Positions 18,893 through 27,246 of a stretch of 64,000 nucleotides of DNA are shown piece by piece (the stretch's first letter is position 1; each line of letters begins with the position of its first letter). This stretch comes from Thalassococcus_A lentus (GTDB lineage: Bacteria > Pseudomonadota > Alphaproteobacteria > Rhodobacterales > Rhodobacteraceae). Under the pieces are notes generated by a model. The model saw nothing but the letters and a program-made list of their open reading frames with translations, did no database searches and was not told the DNA's origin. The translations under genes were made by a program, and so were the position numbers. The stretch covers positions 744,001 through 808,000 of the forward strand of contig NZ_JAQIOY010000002.1 of NCBI RefSeq assembly GCF_028023555.1. The letters are read 5' to 3'.

Positions 18893-20536
18893 TCAATCAT
18901 CCAGATATGTTTTCTCTGCACGCCCCCGATAGGCCTGCAGATACTCTTCGGGCACTTCGCTTCCGTCGGCCAGAAACGGCAATATCCCTTTGCGCAAAGA
19001 CGCACCGCGCGCATTCATGATTTCATGGTCAGACTTGGTGACACGCTGCGCGTTGCGCCTGCCCCATTGCGCCAGCATACCGTAGAGCCGATCAATGACT
19101 TCCTGGTGGGCATCGTGCTTGGCGAGGTCGTGGAATTCGTCTGGATCCTCGTACAAGTCAAAGAGCATCGGGCGCATGCCGCCTTCGGCGTGCATCATCT
19201 TGTAGCGGCCATCAAAAACCATGAACAAACGGCATTCATTTGGCATGAGCCCAAGGCGCGCGGCCTGCTGCGTTGAGGAATAGTCGAATTCGGATATGGC
19301 ATAGTCCCGCCAGTCCGGCGTCTCGCCTCGCAACCAAGGCAGCAGGGACCGCCCCTCGAGGATGTGCCCCGGAACCTCGCCGCCTGCTGCCTCAACAAAG
19401 GTTGGCGCGAGGTCGATCGACTCGACCAGCGCATCGCAGGTGGTGCCACGGGTCGTATCGGCCTCGGGGCGCGGATCATAGATGATCATCGGAATCTTTA
19501 CGGATGGATTGTGGAACAGGTCCTTTTCTCCAAGCCAGTGATCGCCCAGATAGTCGCCGTGGTCTGATGTCAGCACGATCATTGTGCTGTTCAGCTGATC
19601 GGTTTGCTCAAGGTGATCCAGCAAGACCCCTAATTGATCGTCGCACTGTTTGATCAGCCCCATGTACGCGGGAATAACTTTGGAGCGCACCTCTTCGCGC
19701 TGAAACGCCTGCGCGATCTTGTTGCTCTGATAGGCCCCGAAGACAGGATGCGGGTCTTCGCGTTCGGCCGCGTGTCGGCGTGCGGGCGGCACGTGTTCAG
19801 GGCCAAACATGGCGTGGTAAGGCGCGGGCACGATGTAGGGCCAGTGCGGCTTGATATAACTCACATGCGCGCACCAGGGCGCCTTGGCCTGCTTGATGAA
19901 TTCAATCGTCTGCCGCGTCAGCCACGGGGTTTCGCTGTCTTCCTCGCGAATGTTGGCCGGCTTATCGGCATTGGCAAAAATCCAGCCCGTGGCCACATCG
20001 TTGTTTTCATCCACGCCCGCATTGGCGTGATTGGCCCAAGGGTTGTCACCGGGATAGCCTTTGGATTTCAGATATTCGTTATAAGGCGAGCGTTTTTCGT
20101 CATAGAACCCATCCGGGCCCTGCGCCCATAACCCGTCATCCCGCTGCCATGCGTCAAATCCACATTCCGCCTGTCGCGCGCCAATGACACTGTCCGCCGC
20201 AAGCCCCAAGCGGGCCATGCCTTTGGCATCAGCCTTCATACGGGTTTTGCCGATCAGCCAGCAATCCATGCCGGACGCGCGCAAATGATCTCCGAGGGTC
20301 TGTTCGCCAACGCGTAATGGAAAACCGTTCCAGGCCGCCCCATGCGATGACACATAGCGCCCGGTGTAAAAACACATCCGGCTGGCACCGCAAATGGGCG
20401 ATTGCACAAAGGCATTGGTGAACCGCACGCCCATGGATGCGACCCGGTCAAAGTTGGGTGTTTCCAGATGCGGATGGCCTGCGCAACTCAGATAGTCAAA
20501 ACGCAGCTGATCATACATGATAAAAAGGATGTTCAC
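18893..20536 (-). CDS. Sulfatase-family hydrolase, phosphonate monoester hydrolase-like
   Basis: Alkaline-phosphatase-superfamily hydrolase, 547 residues, no signal peptide, so cytoplasmic. The metal site begins with D9-Q10 (IMYDQLRFDYL) and is completed by TSDHGDYLGDH. The nucleophile is C49 in SPICGASRM, a C-x-A-x-R motif that formylglycine-generating enzyme can modify. The N-terminal form and the YIKPHWPYIVPAPYH region fit phosphonate monoester hydrolases/arylsulfatases of rhizobia and roseobacters better than choline sulfatase. Substrates may be sulfate, phosphate or phosphonate esters. It precedes the aminotransferase by about 110 bp and follows the dehydratase by 45 bp, all on one strand. 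Confidence 0.85.
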   Translation of the reverse strand: MNILFIMYDQLRFDYLSCAGHPHLETPNFDRVASMGVRFTNAFVQSPICGASRMCFYTGRYVSSHGAAWNGFPLRVGEQTLGDHLRASGMDCWLIGKTRMKADAKGMARLGLAADSVIGARQAECGFDAWQRDDGLWAQGPDGFYDEKRSPYNEYLKSKGYPGDNPWANHANAGVDENNDVATGWIFANADKPANIREEDSETPWLTRQTIEFIKQAKAPWCAHVSYIKPHWPYIVPAPYHAMFGPEHVPPARRHAAEREDPHPVFGAYQSNKIAQAFQREEVRSKVIPAYMGLIKQCDDQLGVLLDHLEQTDQLNSTMIVLTSDHGDYLGDHWLGEKDLFHNPSVKIPMIIYDPRPEADTTRGTTCDALVESIDLAPTFVEAAGGEVPGHILEGRSLLPWLRGETPDWRDYAISEFDYSSTQQAARLGLMPNECRLFMVFDGRYKMMHAEGGMRPMLFDLYEDPDEFHDLAKHDAHQEVIDRLYGMLAQWGRRNAQRVTKSDHEIMNARGASLRKGILPFLADGSEVPEEYLQAYRGRAEKTYLDD

Positions 20537-20581
20537 GCCGGTATCTTTCGTCTTGGGCGACAGGTCAGTTCGCGCTGCGCA

Positions 20582-22309
20582 TCAGTTGATTTCAGGTTCC
20601 GGCACCGGAGCGCCATAATCAGTTCGCAGGAAGTCAAAGTCACATCCCTTGTCGGCCTGCTCCACATGCTTGGAGAACATGACCCCGTATCCCCGCTCGT
20701 ACCGCGGTTTCGGCGCAGTCCATTCCGCCTTACGGGCCGCCATGTCCGCATCAGACACATCGACGTTCAGCGATCGGTTCGGGATATCCATTTCGATGAT
20801 GTCCCCGGTCCGGATCAGGGCCAGCGGACCGCCCACAAAGGCCTCGGGGGCGACATGCAGCACGCATGCGCCGTAGGAGGTGCCAGACATACGCGCGTCG
20901 GACAGGCGCACCATATCCCTGTGTCCTTGCTTGAGCAGGGCCTTGGGCATCGGGATCATGCCCCATTCCGGCATGCCCGGTCCGCCCTGAGGACCTGCAT
21001 TGCGCAGAACCAGAACGTGATCCGGCGTCATCGGATAGTCTTCGTCATTGATGATCTCTTTCAGCTCAGCGTAGCTGTCCGCGACAATGGCCGGTCCGCG
21101 ATGCTTTTGGAATTTCGGATCCATCGCGGCGGGTTTGATCACAGCGCCATCCGGTGCGAGGTTGCCGCGCAACACCGCAAGGCTGCCTTCATGGTAAACC
21201 GGGTTGGACAGCGGTCTGATCACGTCATCGTTGAAGTTTTCCGCGTCTGCGATGTTCTCGCCCATGCTCTGGCCGTTCACCGTCATGACGCCGAGATCCA
21301 GCTTGTCGCCCAACTCCTTCATGAGGGCCGGCAAACCGCCCGCATAAAAGAAATCCTCCATCAAATAGTCACTGCCCGAGGGCCGAATATTCGCAATCAC
21401 AGGAGTGGTGCGGCCAATCTCGTCCAGATGATCCAGCGTCAGCGGAACCCCTGCCCTGCGCGCCATGGCGATCAGGTGGATGATGGCATTTGTGGAACAG
21501 CCTGTCGCCATGGCCACCGTGACGGCGTTTCGGGTGCTTTCCCATGTCATGATCTTGTCCGGGGTCAGATCTTCCCAGACCATATCCACAACGCGCCGAC
21601 CGCACGCCGCGGCCATCCGTTTGTGCCCGGCATCCGGCGCAGGGATCGAAGACGCACCGGGCAAGGTCAGGCCCCATCCGTCCGCAATGCTCATCATGGT
21701 TGAGGCCGTGCCCATGGTCATGCAGGTGCCATAGCTGCGCGCAATACCGCCCTGCACACCGTCCCACTGATCCTTGGTGATCTTGCCTGCGCGCCGTTCA
21801 TCCCAGTATTTCCAGACGTCTGTGCCAGAGCCCAGTTTCTGACCGGCATAATTGCCGCGCAACATGGCGCCCGCCGGCATGTAGATAAACGGCAATCCCA
21901 TGCTGACCGCCCCCATGACCAAGGCGGGGGTCGACTTGTCACATCCGCCCATCAGAACGACGCCATCCACCGGATGTGAACGCAGGGTTTCCTCGACTTC
22001 GAAGGCGCCCATGTTTCGATAGAGCATCGAAGTCGGTTTGAGGAACTGTTCTGAAAACGCATGTACGGGCAGCTCAACCGGCATCCCGCCAGCCTGATAC
22101 ACGCCTTTTTTGACGAATTCGGCCCGGTCACGCAGGTGATGATGGCAGGGCGAGAGATCGGACCATGTGTTGATGATCGCAATCACGGGCTTGCCTTCCC
22201 AGTCTGCGCCATCAAGCCCCATTTGCATCGCGCGGCTGCGGTGTCCCATTGAACGCAGATCGTCCGGTGCAAACCACCGAGCCGACCGCAGATCCTGCGG
22301 CTTTTTCAT
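20582..22309 (-). CDS. IlvD/Edd-family sugar-acid dehydratase, L-arabonate type
   Basis: Iron-sulfur dehydratase, 575 residues. The N-terminus KKPQDLRSARWFAPDDLRS is typical of the L-arabonate/pentonate dehydratase branch rather than of IlvD itself. Cysteines C55 (LSPCHHH), C123 (GGCDKSTPA) and C196 (YGTCMTMGTAS) correspond, shifted by four residues, to the three [2Fe-2S] ligands known in the Rhizobium enzyme. It would convert a sugar acid to its 2-keto-3-deoxy derivative. It diverges from gnd across a region with a TTAGCGCTAA palindrome, linking it to sugar-acid metabolism. The exact sugar acid is not known. Confidence 0.88.
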   Translation of the reverse strand: MKKPQDLRSARWFAPDDLRSMGHRSRAMQMGLDGADWEGKPVIAIINTWSDLSPCHHHLRDRAEFVKKGVYQAGGMPVELPVHAFSEQFLKPTSMLYRNMGAFEVEETLRSHPVDGVVLMGGCDKSTPALVMGAVSMGLPFIYMPAGAMLRGNYAGQKLGSGTDVWKYWDERRAGKITKDQWDGVQGGIARSYGTCMTMGTASTMMSIADGWGLTLPGASSIPAPDAGHKRMAAACGRRVVDMVWEDLTPDKIMTWESTRNAVTVAMATGCSTNAIIHLIAMARRAGVPLTLDHLDEIGRTTPVIANIRPSGSDYLMEDFFYAGGLPALMKELGDKLDLGVMTVNGQSMGENIADAENFNDDVIRPLSNPVYHEGSLAVLRGNLAPDGAVIKPAAMDPKFQKHRGPAIVADSYAELKEIINDEDYPMTPDHVLVLRNAGPQGGPGMPEWGMIPMPKALLKQGHRDMVRLSDARMSGTSYGACVLHVAPEAFVGGPLALIRTGDIIEMDIPNRSLNVDVSDADMAARKAEWTAPKPRYERGYGVMFSKHVEQADKGCDFDFLRTDYGAPVPEPEIN

Positions 22310-22430
22310 GTCTCGCCCTCCTCACGATGCATTTTGTCGTACTATCCGGCCCGCGCGTGGCGCAAGCAACCCCCAGCGCACAGGGAAATCAAATCTAGGG
22401 CTATGGCACTTGGTGGATCACGCGCATATG

Positions 22431-22440
22431 TTAGCGCTAA
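22431..22440. promoter_or_regulatory. LacI-type palindrome between the dehydratase gene and gnd
   Basis: TTAGCGCTAA, identical to the copy at 17439-17448. It lies 43 bp before the gnd ATG and 122 bp before the divergent dehydratase start, well placed to repress gnd. No LacI-family gene is present in the window. Confidence 0.5.
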
Positions 22441-22482
22441 ATAGCTGCCGTCGCGGCCAACTCAGGGAGAGGGAGCGAGACT

Positions 22483-23904
22483 ATGAGCAACGCCGACATC
22501 GGATTGGTAGGACTTGGCACCATGGGGGCGATGCTTGCCCTGAACATCGCCGACAACGGGTTTCGCGTTGCCGTTCACAATCGAACGACATCCCGTATAT
22601 CTGAATTCATCAAGGACGCAGGCCCGCTTGCCGAAAAATTTGTTCCGGCTGAAACCCTGCAGGACATGATCGAGGCGCTGACACCGCCGCGCAACATCAT
22701 CCTCATGGTGCCGGCGGGTGCCGCCGTGGACAGCCAGATCGCCGCCCTGCGCCCCCTTTTGGATGACGGCGACATGATCATCGACGCCGGTAATGCGAAT
22801 TTCCACGAAACCCAGCGACGCGCCAAGGAAGCGCAGCAAACCGGTCAGGCCTTTTTGGGAATTGGCGTTTCAGGTGGTGCCGAAGGCGCGCGCTTTGGCC
22901 CATCGATCATGGGCGGCGGTGAGAAACAAAGCTGGGATCGGGTTGCGCCGATCCTGCAGGCGATCGCGGCAGACTACGACGGTCAACCCTGCGCCACCTG
23001 GATGGGCACCGATGGCGCGGGCCATTTCGTCAAAACCGTTCACAACGGCATTGAATACGCCGACATGCAACTGATTGCCGAAACTTACGGCATCCTGCGC
23101 GACGGCGCAGGCAAGTCTGCGTCTGAATGCGCAGGTATCTTCGAGACCTGGAACAAAGGGCCTTTGCAAAGTTACCTGATCGAGATCTCTGCCAAGGTTG
23201 CCGAAGCCCAAGATCCTGAAACCGGCAAGGCGATGCTGGACGTCATTCTCGACAAGGCCGGTCAAAAGGGTACCGGGCGCTGGACTGCAATCGAGGCCCA
23301 GATGCTCGGATCGCCCGTGCCCGTGATCGAAGCAGCGGTAGCCGCCCGCAACCTGTCAGCCGCTCTGGATCAACGGAGTATGGGCGAGGAATTGTTCGGA
23401 TCCCTCAGTGGCTCGCTGCCACCCGAAGCGGCGGATTCCAAACTGCTGGAGCAAGCCTTGGTCGCGGGCAAGATCCTTTGCTATGCGCAGGGCTTTGACC
23501 TGCTGGCCCGGGCCAGCGCGGAATATGACTGGTCGCTTCCCATGCCTGACGTTGCAAAGGTCTGGCGTGCGGGCTGTATCATTCGGTCTGCCATGCTCGA
23601 CGATATGGCCAGCGCCTTGGAAACAGAGCCGGTTTCGCTGTTCTTTGCCGAACCCTTCCGCAGCATGATCGCAGAGACAATCCCATCGCTGCGCAGGGTG
23701 GTCGTCGAAGCGCAAAGCGCGGGGTTGCCAGTGCCCGCGATGGCCTCTGCGCTGGCCTATTTCGACACGCTGACCCGTGTGCGCGGCACGGCCAATATGA
23801 TCCAAGCGCAGCGCGACTATTTTGGAGCCCACGGTTTCGAACGCGTCGATCAGGACGGCAAAGATCTGCATGGCCCCTGGCTCGATCAGCATTTGAAAGA
23901 GTAA
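22483..23904 (+). CDS. gnd: 6-phosphogluconate dehydrogenase (decarboxylating)
   Basis: Cytoplasmic pentose-phosphate enzyme that oxidises and decarboxylates 6-phosphogluconate to ribulose-5-phosphate with NADP+. The 473-residue length is that of the long, dimeric form. The Rossmann motif GLVGLGTMGAMLALN opens the protein; GVSGGAEGARFGPSIMGGG, the substrate loop HFVKTVHNGIEYADMQLIAE with its catalytic lysine, and DKAGQKGTGRW are all intact. A good GGGAG site precedes the ATG. It diverges from the arabonate-type dehydratase, and the shared palindrome suggests common induction. Confidence 0.96.
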   Translation: MSNADIGLVGLGTMGAMLALNIADNGFRVAVHNRTTSRISEFIKDAGPLAEKFVPAETLQDMIEALTPPRNIILMVPAGAAVDSQIAALRPLLDDGDMIIDAGNANFHETQRRAKEAQQTGQAFLGIGVSGGAEGARFGPSIMGGGEKQSWDRVAPILQAIAADYDGQPCATWMGTDGAGHFVKTVHNGIEYADMQLIAETYGILRDGAGKSASECAGIFETWNKGPLQSYLIEISAKVAEAQDPETGKAMLDVILDKAGQKGTGRWTAIEAQMLGSPVPVIEAAVAARNLSAALDQRSMGEELFGSLSGSLPPEAADSKLLEQALVAGKILCYAQGFDLLARASAEYDWSLPMPDVAKVWRAGCIIRSAMLDDMASALETEPVSLFFAEPFRSMIAETIPSLRRVVVEAQSAGLPVPAMASALAYFDTLTRVRGTANMIQAQRDYFGAHGFERVDQDGKDLHGPWLDQHLKE

Positions 23905-23916
23905 TCAAAACAATGC

Positions 23917-23955
23917 ACCCGGCCGCACTGAGCAATCACAGCGGTCGGGGTTTTC
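23917..23955. terminator. Terminator between convergent gnd and the tup regulator gene
   Basis: CCCGGCCGC at 23918-23926 pairs with GCGGTCGGG at 23941-23949 with one G-U pair, followed by GTTTT on the plus strand. It lies directly after the gnd stop. Confidence 0.65.
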
Positions 23956-23963
23956 TGCGCCAT

Positions 23964-24854
23964 TCAAGCGTTCCAGACCACCTTGGTTACGTCTGACACA
24001 TCATATCCCGCAAGCCCCTCGGCACGCTTGCGGAAACGCTCGGACCGGCAAAACTGAACAAAGGTCTGCATGGGCGTCTCGAACCATGCTTTGCGGTCCA
24101 CGAGAAGATCAAAGCGCTCTTCGATCACCGGAACAAATCCCAGCCCGTAGAGCTCTGCGATGGATTGCAGCCCAAAGGTCACGTCTGCCTCGTTGCGGCA
24201 AAGCGCCTGAACTGCGTCGTCTTCGGTGCGCGCCTCAGGCACCATGTCCAGATCACCCAAAGCAAGACCCGCATCCGCCGCCAGATGCGCAAAGAGACCA
24301 GCCGTGCCGGACTCAGCCTGACGCGGCACAAACCTGAGGCCGGACAGCGCGCCCAGCCCCGTCGGTTTTTCGAGCCCGTCGCGGTAGACAATCCCGCGGC
24401 GACGGCTGGCAAAGCGGATCAACACAGCATTTTGCTCACTGGCGACACGGGCGACGGCCTCGGTGTTCCACTGACCGGACCCTTCGTCATAGATGTGCAA
24501 ACCGGCTGCGATCCCTTCGGCCTGACAAAACCGCGACAACCCATCATGCGATCCGTCAAAGTAGCTGGCCAATCCGCTGCGCGATTCTCGCAACGCCCAA
24601 TCCAACAAGGGATCGTGGCTGCCCAGAACGACCGCGACCCTTGGCTTTGTTGCAGTGGCCACGCCGCCCGATTGCGCGCGGGCGATCCAAGCCCGCACTT
24701 CTGTGGCTGGAAACAACAGCTTTCCCGTGGCGCGCGAACACGGCAACGCCCCGGATGCCGCTAGATCATAGACTTTGCGTTCCTTAAGCCGCAGCAAGTC
24801 AGCAAGTTCGTGAACCGTCAGGAATTCCGGCTCGGTCGTCCCTTCCATGCTCAT
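23964..24854 (-). CDS. HTH plus periplasmic-binding-like domain regulator of tungstate uptake
   Basis: One-component regulator of 296 residues. An excisionase/MerR-like helix-turn-helix occupies about residues 10-60 (FLTVHELADLLRLKERKVYD, then LLFPATEVRAWI). The rest is a PBP-like domain of the kind seen in molybdate and tungstate regulators (VAVVLGSHDPLLDWALRE, GLRFVPRQAESGT, DDAVQALCRNEADVTFGLQS). Its ATG overlaps the tupA stop (ATGA), so it is translated with the transporter. Tungstate sensing is inferred from this linkage and from the PBP-like domain. An inverted repeat upstream of tupB is a candidate target. Confidence 0.83.
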   Translation of the reverse strand: MSMEGTTEPEFLTVHELADLLRLKERKVYDLAASGALPCSRATGKLLFPATEVRAWIARAQSGGVATATKPRVAVVLGSHDPLLDWALRESRSGLASYFDGSHDGLSRFCQAEGIAAGLHIYDEGSGQWNTEAVARVASEQNAVLIRFASRRRGIVYRDGLEKPTGLGALSGLRFVPRQAESGTAGLFAHLAADAGLALGDLDMVPEARTEDDAVQALCRNEADVTFGLQSIAELYGLGFVPVIEERFDLLVDRKAWFETPMQTFVQFCRSERFRKRAEGLAGYDVSDVTKVVWNA

Positions 24855-25675
24855 GATCCGCCGGCCTTCGCATTGGCGAAAAACAACTGCTGCCCGTCCA
24901 CCTCATAGGTCGAAATAGCGGTCTGCCCCGTTGGTGACAAAAGCCAATCCACAAAGGTCTGCGCCGCTTCGGCGTGAACCGTCGGACATTTGGCGGGATT
25001 GACCGGGATCACGCCATATTGGTTGAACAAGGCCGCGTCACCTTCTGCCAGAATGCCGTAGTCTGCCTTGCCTCCAAAGCTGATCCATGTTGCGCGGTCT
25101 GTCAGGGTATAGGCACCCATACCGATTGCCGCATTCAAGGTCGCGCCCATGCCCGATCCGGTTTCACGGTACCACGCTCCCGAGGCAGCGATCGCATCCA
25201 CGCCTGCATCCTGCCACAAGGCGCTTTCCTTTTTGTGGGTGCCGGAATCGTCCCCCCGGGAGGCAAACAATTCCCCGCTTTGCGCGATGGCGCGCAACGC
25301 CGTTGATGCGTTGGACTGCCCCTTGATGCCTGCCGGATCGGCCAGAGGGCCCACGATCACAAAATCATTGTACATCAGATCACTGCGTGACGTTCCGTAG
25401 CCGTCGCGCACGAACGCAAGCTCGGCGGATTTGGCATGCACCAGCAAGACATCTCCATCGCAATTGCGGGCATTGCGAATGGCTTGGCCTGTGCCGACTG
25501 CAACAACACGGACCTTGATCCCGGTTGCCTCACTGAAAGCCGGAAGCAGATGATCATAAAGACCCGAATTTGCCGTCGACGTCGTGGACTGCACGAGAAT
25601 GCTGTCAGCCGCTTGCACAGGGATCGGCACCATCAGAGCCATTACGGCAGCGCATAGAACATCAGTGGGTTTCAT
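24851..25675 (-). CDS. tupA: Tungstate ABC transporter substrate-binding protein
   Basis: Periplasmic receptor of 274 residues with a signal peptide ending near PVQAAD. The TupA hallmark QSTTSTANSGLYDHLLPAF follows the signal, and SRGDDSGTHKKE with ETGSGMGATLNAA forms the remaining oxyanion pocket. This set distinguishes TupA and its relatives from molybdate ModA. It is the third gene of a tupB-tupC-tupA row and overlaps the regulator gene. Tungsten would serve enzymes such as tungsten-dependent formate or aldehyde dehydrogenases, none of which is in the window. Confidence 0.93.
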   Translation of the reverse strand: MKPTDVLCAAVMALMVPIPVQAADSILVQSTTSTANSGLYDHLLPAFSEATGIKVRVVAVGTGQAIRNARNCDGDVLLVHAKSAELAFVRDGYGTSRSDLMYNDFVIVGPLADPAGIKGQSNASTALRAIAQSGELFASRGDDSGTHKKESALWQDAGVDAIAASGAWYRETGSGMGATLNAAIGMGAYTLTDRATWISFGGKADYGILAEGDAALFNQYGVIPVNPAKCPTVHAEAAQTFVDWLLSPTGQTAISTYEVDGQQLFFANAKAGGS

Positions 25676-25693
25676 TCAAAAATCCGTCCTTGG

Positions 25694-26440
25694 TTATGCG
25701 GGTATCCGGCCAGCCAGAAAATCGCGGGCCGCAGCGCTTTTGGGCTGGTCAAAGAAGTCTTTGGACGACTGGTGTTCGGCAATGCTCCCGGCATTCAGGA
25801 ACACAACATCGTCCGCCATTCTGCGGGCTTGCCCAATGTCGTGGCTGACAAGGATCACGCGCAACCCGTTTGCACATGCGCCGGCCACCACGGTCTCGAT
25901 CGCCCGCGTCGCAGCCGGGTCGAGACTGGCCGTCGGCTCATCCATCAGCAAAACATTGGGCCGCGTAGCCAAAGCACGGGCCAAAGCCAGCCGCTGCTGT
26001 TCCCCACCCGACAACAGCCGTGCCGGTTGCCGCGCCTTATGTGCCAGCCCCACATGCTCGAGCACGGCCAAGGCATCTGAACGGTCCAGCCCCCGCGCCT
26101 TGAGAACAAATTCCACGTTCGCCAAAACCGAGCGGCGCAGCAAAACCGGCTTTTGAAAGATCAAGGACTGATGCCTTGTGGCCTCAGCCGCTGGCAGCCC
26201 GTTCCAGTCGATGGATCCGCAGGTCGGTTCGATCAACCCATGCAGCGCGCGCAAAAACAGGCTTTTGCCTGCGCCATTGGGGCCCATGATCACCGTGCAG
26301 CCGCCGCTGCTCAGGGTAAGATCAATGCCCTTCAACAGTGTGTTGCCCTCAACGCAAAGCCCCAGCTGGAGGACACGCAGGGGCATCATCGTCCCGCCGG
26401 CGCTGCGCGCGATCTGTCCGCTTGCGTCAAACATAGGCAT
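25694..26440 (-). CDS. tupC: Tungstate ABC transporter ATP-binding protein
   Basis: ABC ATPase of 248 residues. Walker A GPNGAGKS, the Q-loop FQKPVLLRRSV, the signature LSGGEQQRLALARAL, Walker B VLLMDEPTASLD and the H-loop SHD are all present. The start overlaps the end of the permease gene by 14 bases; a second ATG two codons in is possible. It lies between the tungstate permease and receptor genes, which gives it its assignment. Confidence 0.92.
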   Translation of the reverse strand: MPMFDASGQIARSAGGTMMPLRVLQLGLCVEGNTLLKGIDLTLSSGGCTVIMGPNGAGKSLFLRALHGLIEPTCGSIDWNGLPAAEATRHQSLIFQKPVLLRRSVLANVEFVLKARGLDRSDALAVLEHVGLAHKARQPARLLSGGEQQRLALARALATRPNVLLMDEPTASLDPAATRAIETVVAGACANGLRVILVSHDIGQARRMADDVVFLNAGSIAEHQSSKDFFDQPKSAAARDFLAGRIPA

Positions 26441-27134
26441 GCCTCCGGGCGGTCAGGCGCAATCCATGTACGGCCGCATTCACCCCCAGCGCGATCACCA
26501 TCAGCACGATCCCCAGCCCCAGCGCCAGCCCCAGATTGCCCTTGGACGTTTCCAAGGCGATGGCCGTTGTCATGACGCGCGTCAGATGATCGATATTGCC
26601 GCCCACGATCATCACCGCGCCCACTTCGGCCACGGCGCGTCCGAAACCGGCCAAGGCGACCGTCAGCAAAGTGAACCGGCCATCCCAAACCAGGGCTTGA
26701 ATTGTCTGAATCGGCGTCAGTGACAACGAGCGAAACTGCTCTGCATATTCACCATGCAAATCTTCGAGAACCTGACGGGACAAAGCCGCCACAATCGGCA
26801 TGATCAGGATCGTCTGTGCGATGATCATGGCGGTCGGCGTGTAGAGCAGGCCCAAGAACCCCAATGGTCCGGCGCGCGACAGATGCAAATAGACGAGCAA
26901 TCCAACAACGACCGGCGGCAGCCCCATCAGGGCATTCATCACCACCAACAAAACGCCCCTGCCCCGAAACTGGCGTGTTGCCACCAAGGCGCCCAAAGGA
27001 AACCCAAGCAGGCAGGCAATCAGCGTTGCGGTCACACTGACGTAGAGAGACAGAAAAACGATGGCCAGCAGATCGCTGTCGCCGGACAAAACCAGCGCTA
27101 TGGCGATCGAAAAGGCCTCTCCGATTGACTGCAT
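26427..27134 (-). CDS. tupB: Tungstate ABC transporter permease
   Basis: Inner-membrane permease, 235 residues from the ATG at 27134 (GGGAA upstream). An open frame reaches back 24 codons, but that part is charged and unlike the family. Five to six hydrophobic helices are visible, and the EAA-like coupling loop YAEQFRSLSLTPIQTIQALV contacts the ATPase. MNALMGLPPVVVGLLVYLHL is typical of TupB. First gene of the tup operon. Confidence 0.92.
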   Translation of the reverse strand: MQSIGEAFSIAIALVLSGDSDLLAIVFLSLYVSVTATLIACLLGFPLGALVATRQFRGRGVLLVVMNALMGLPPVVVGLLVYLHLSRAGPLGFLGLLYTPTAMIIAQTILIMPIVAALSRQVLEDLHGEYAEQFRSLSLTPIQTIQALVWDGRFTLLTVALAGFGRAVAEVGAVMIVGGNIDHLTRVMTTAIALETSKGNLGLALGLGIVLMVIALGVNAAVHGLRLTARRHAYV

Positions 27135-27201
27135 AATTTCCCATTGATGGCGACAGATAGGATATTTTGCAGTTAAACGGAAAATTTCACACCGGTAAAG
27201 C

Positions 27202-27220
27202 CGCAATAGTGCCTATTGCG
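27202..27220. promoter_or_regulatory. Inverted repeat upstream of tupB, candidate operator
   Basis: CGCAATAG-TGC-CTATTGCG is a perfect inverted repeat with 8-bp arms, lying 68-86 bp before the tupB ATG and just after the ugpC stop. No T-tract follows on the minus strand, so an operator is more likely than a terminator. The regulator encoded at the operon's end is the obvious candidate to bind it. Confidence 0.5.
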
Positions 27221-27246
27221 ACCAAAGCCTTGGGCTGATCGTGGAA

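Noticed and set aside
20402..21703. 433-codon plus-strand frame over the sulfatase and dehydratase genes
   Set aside because: Antisense to two conserved genes with intact motifs, and no ribosome-binding site.
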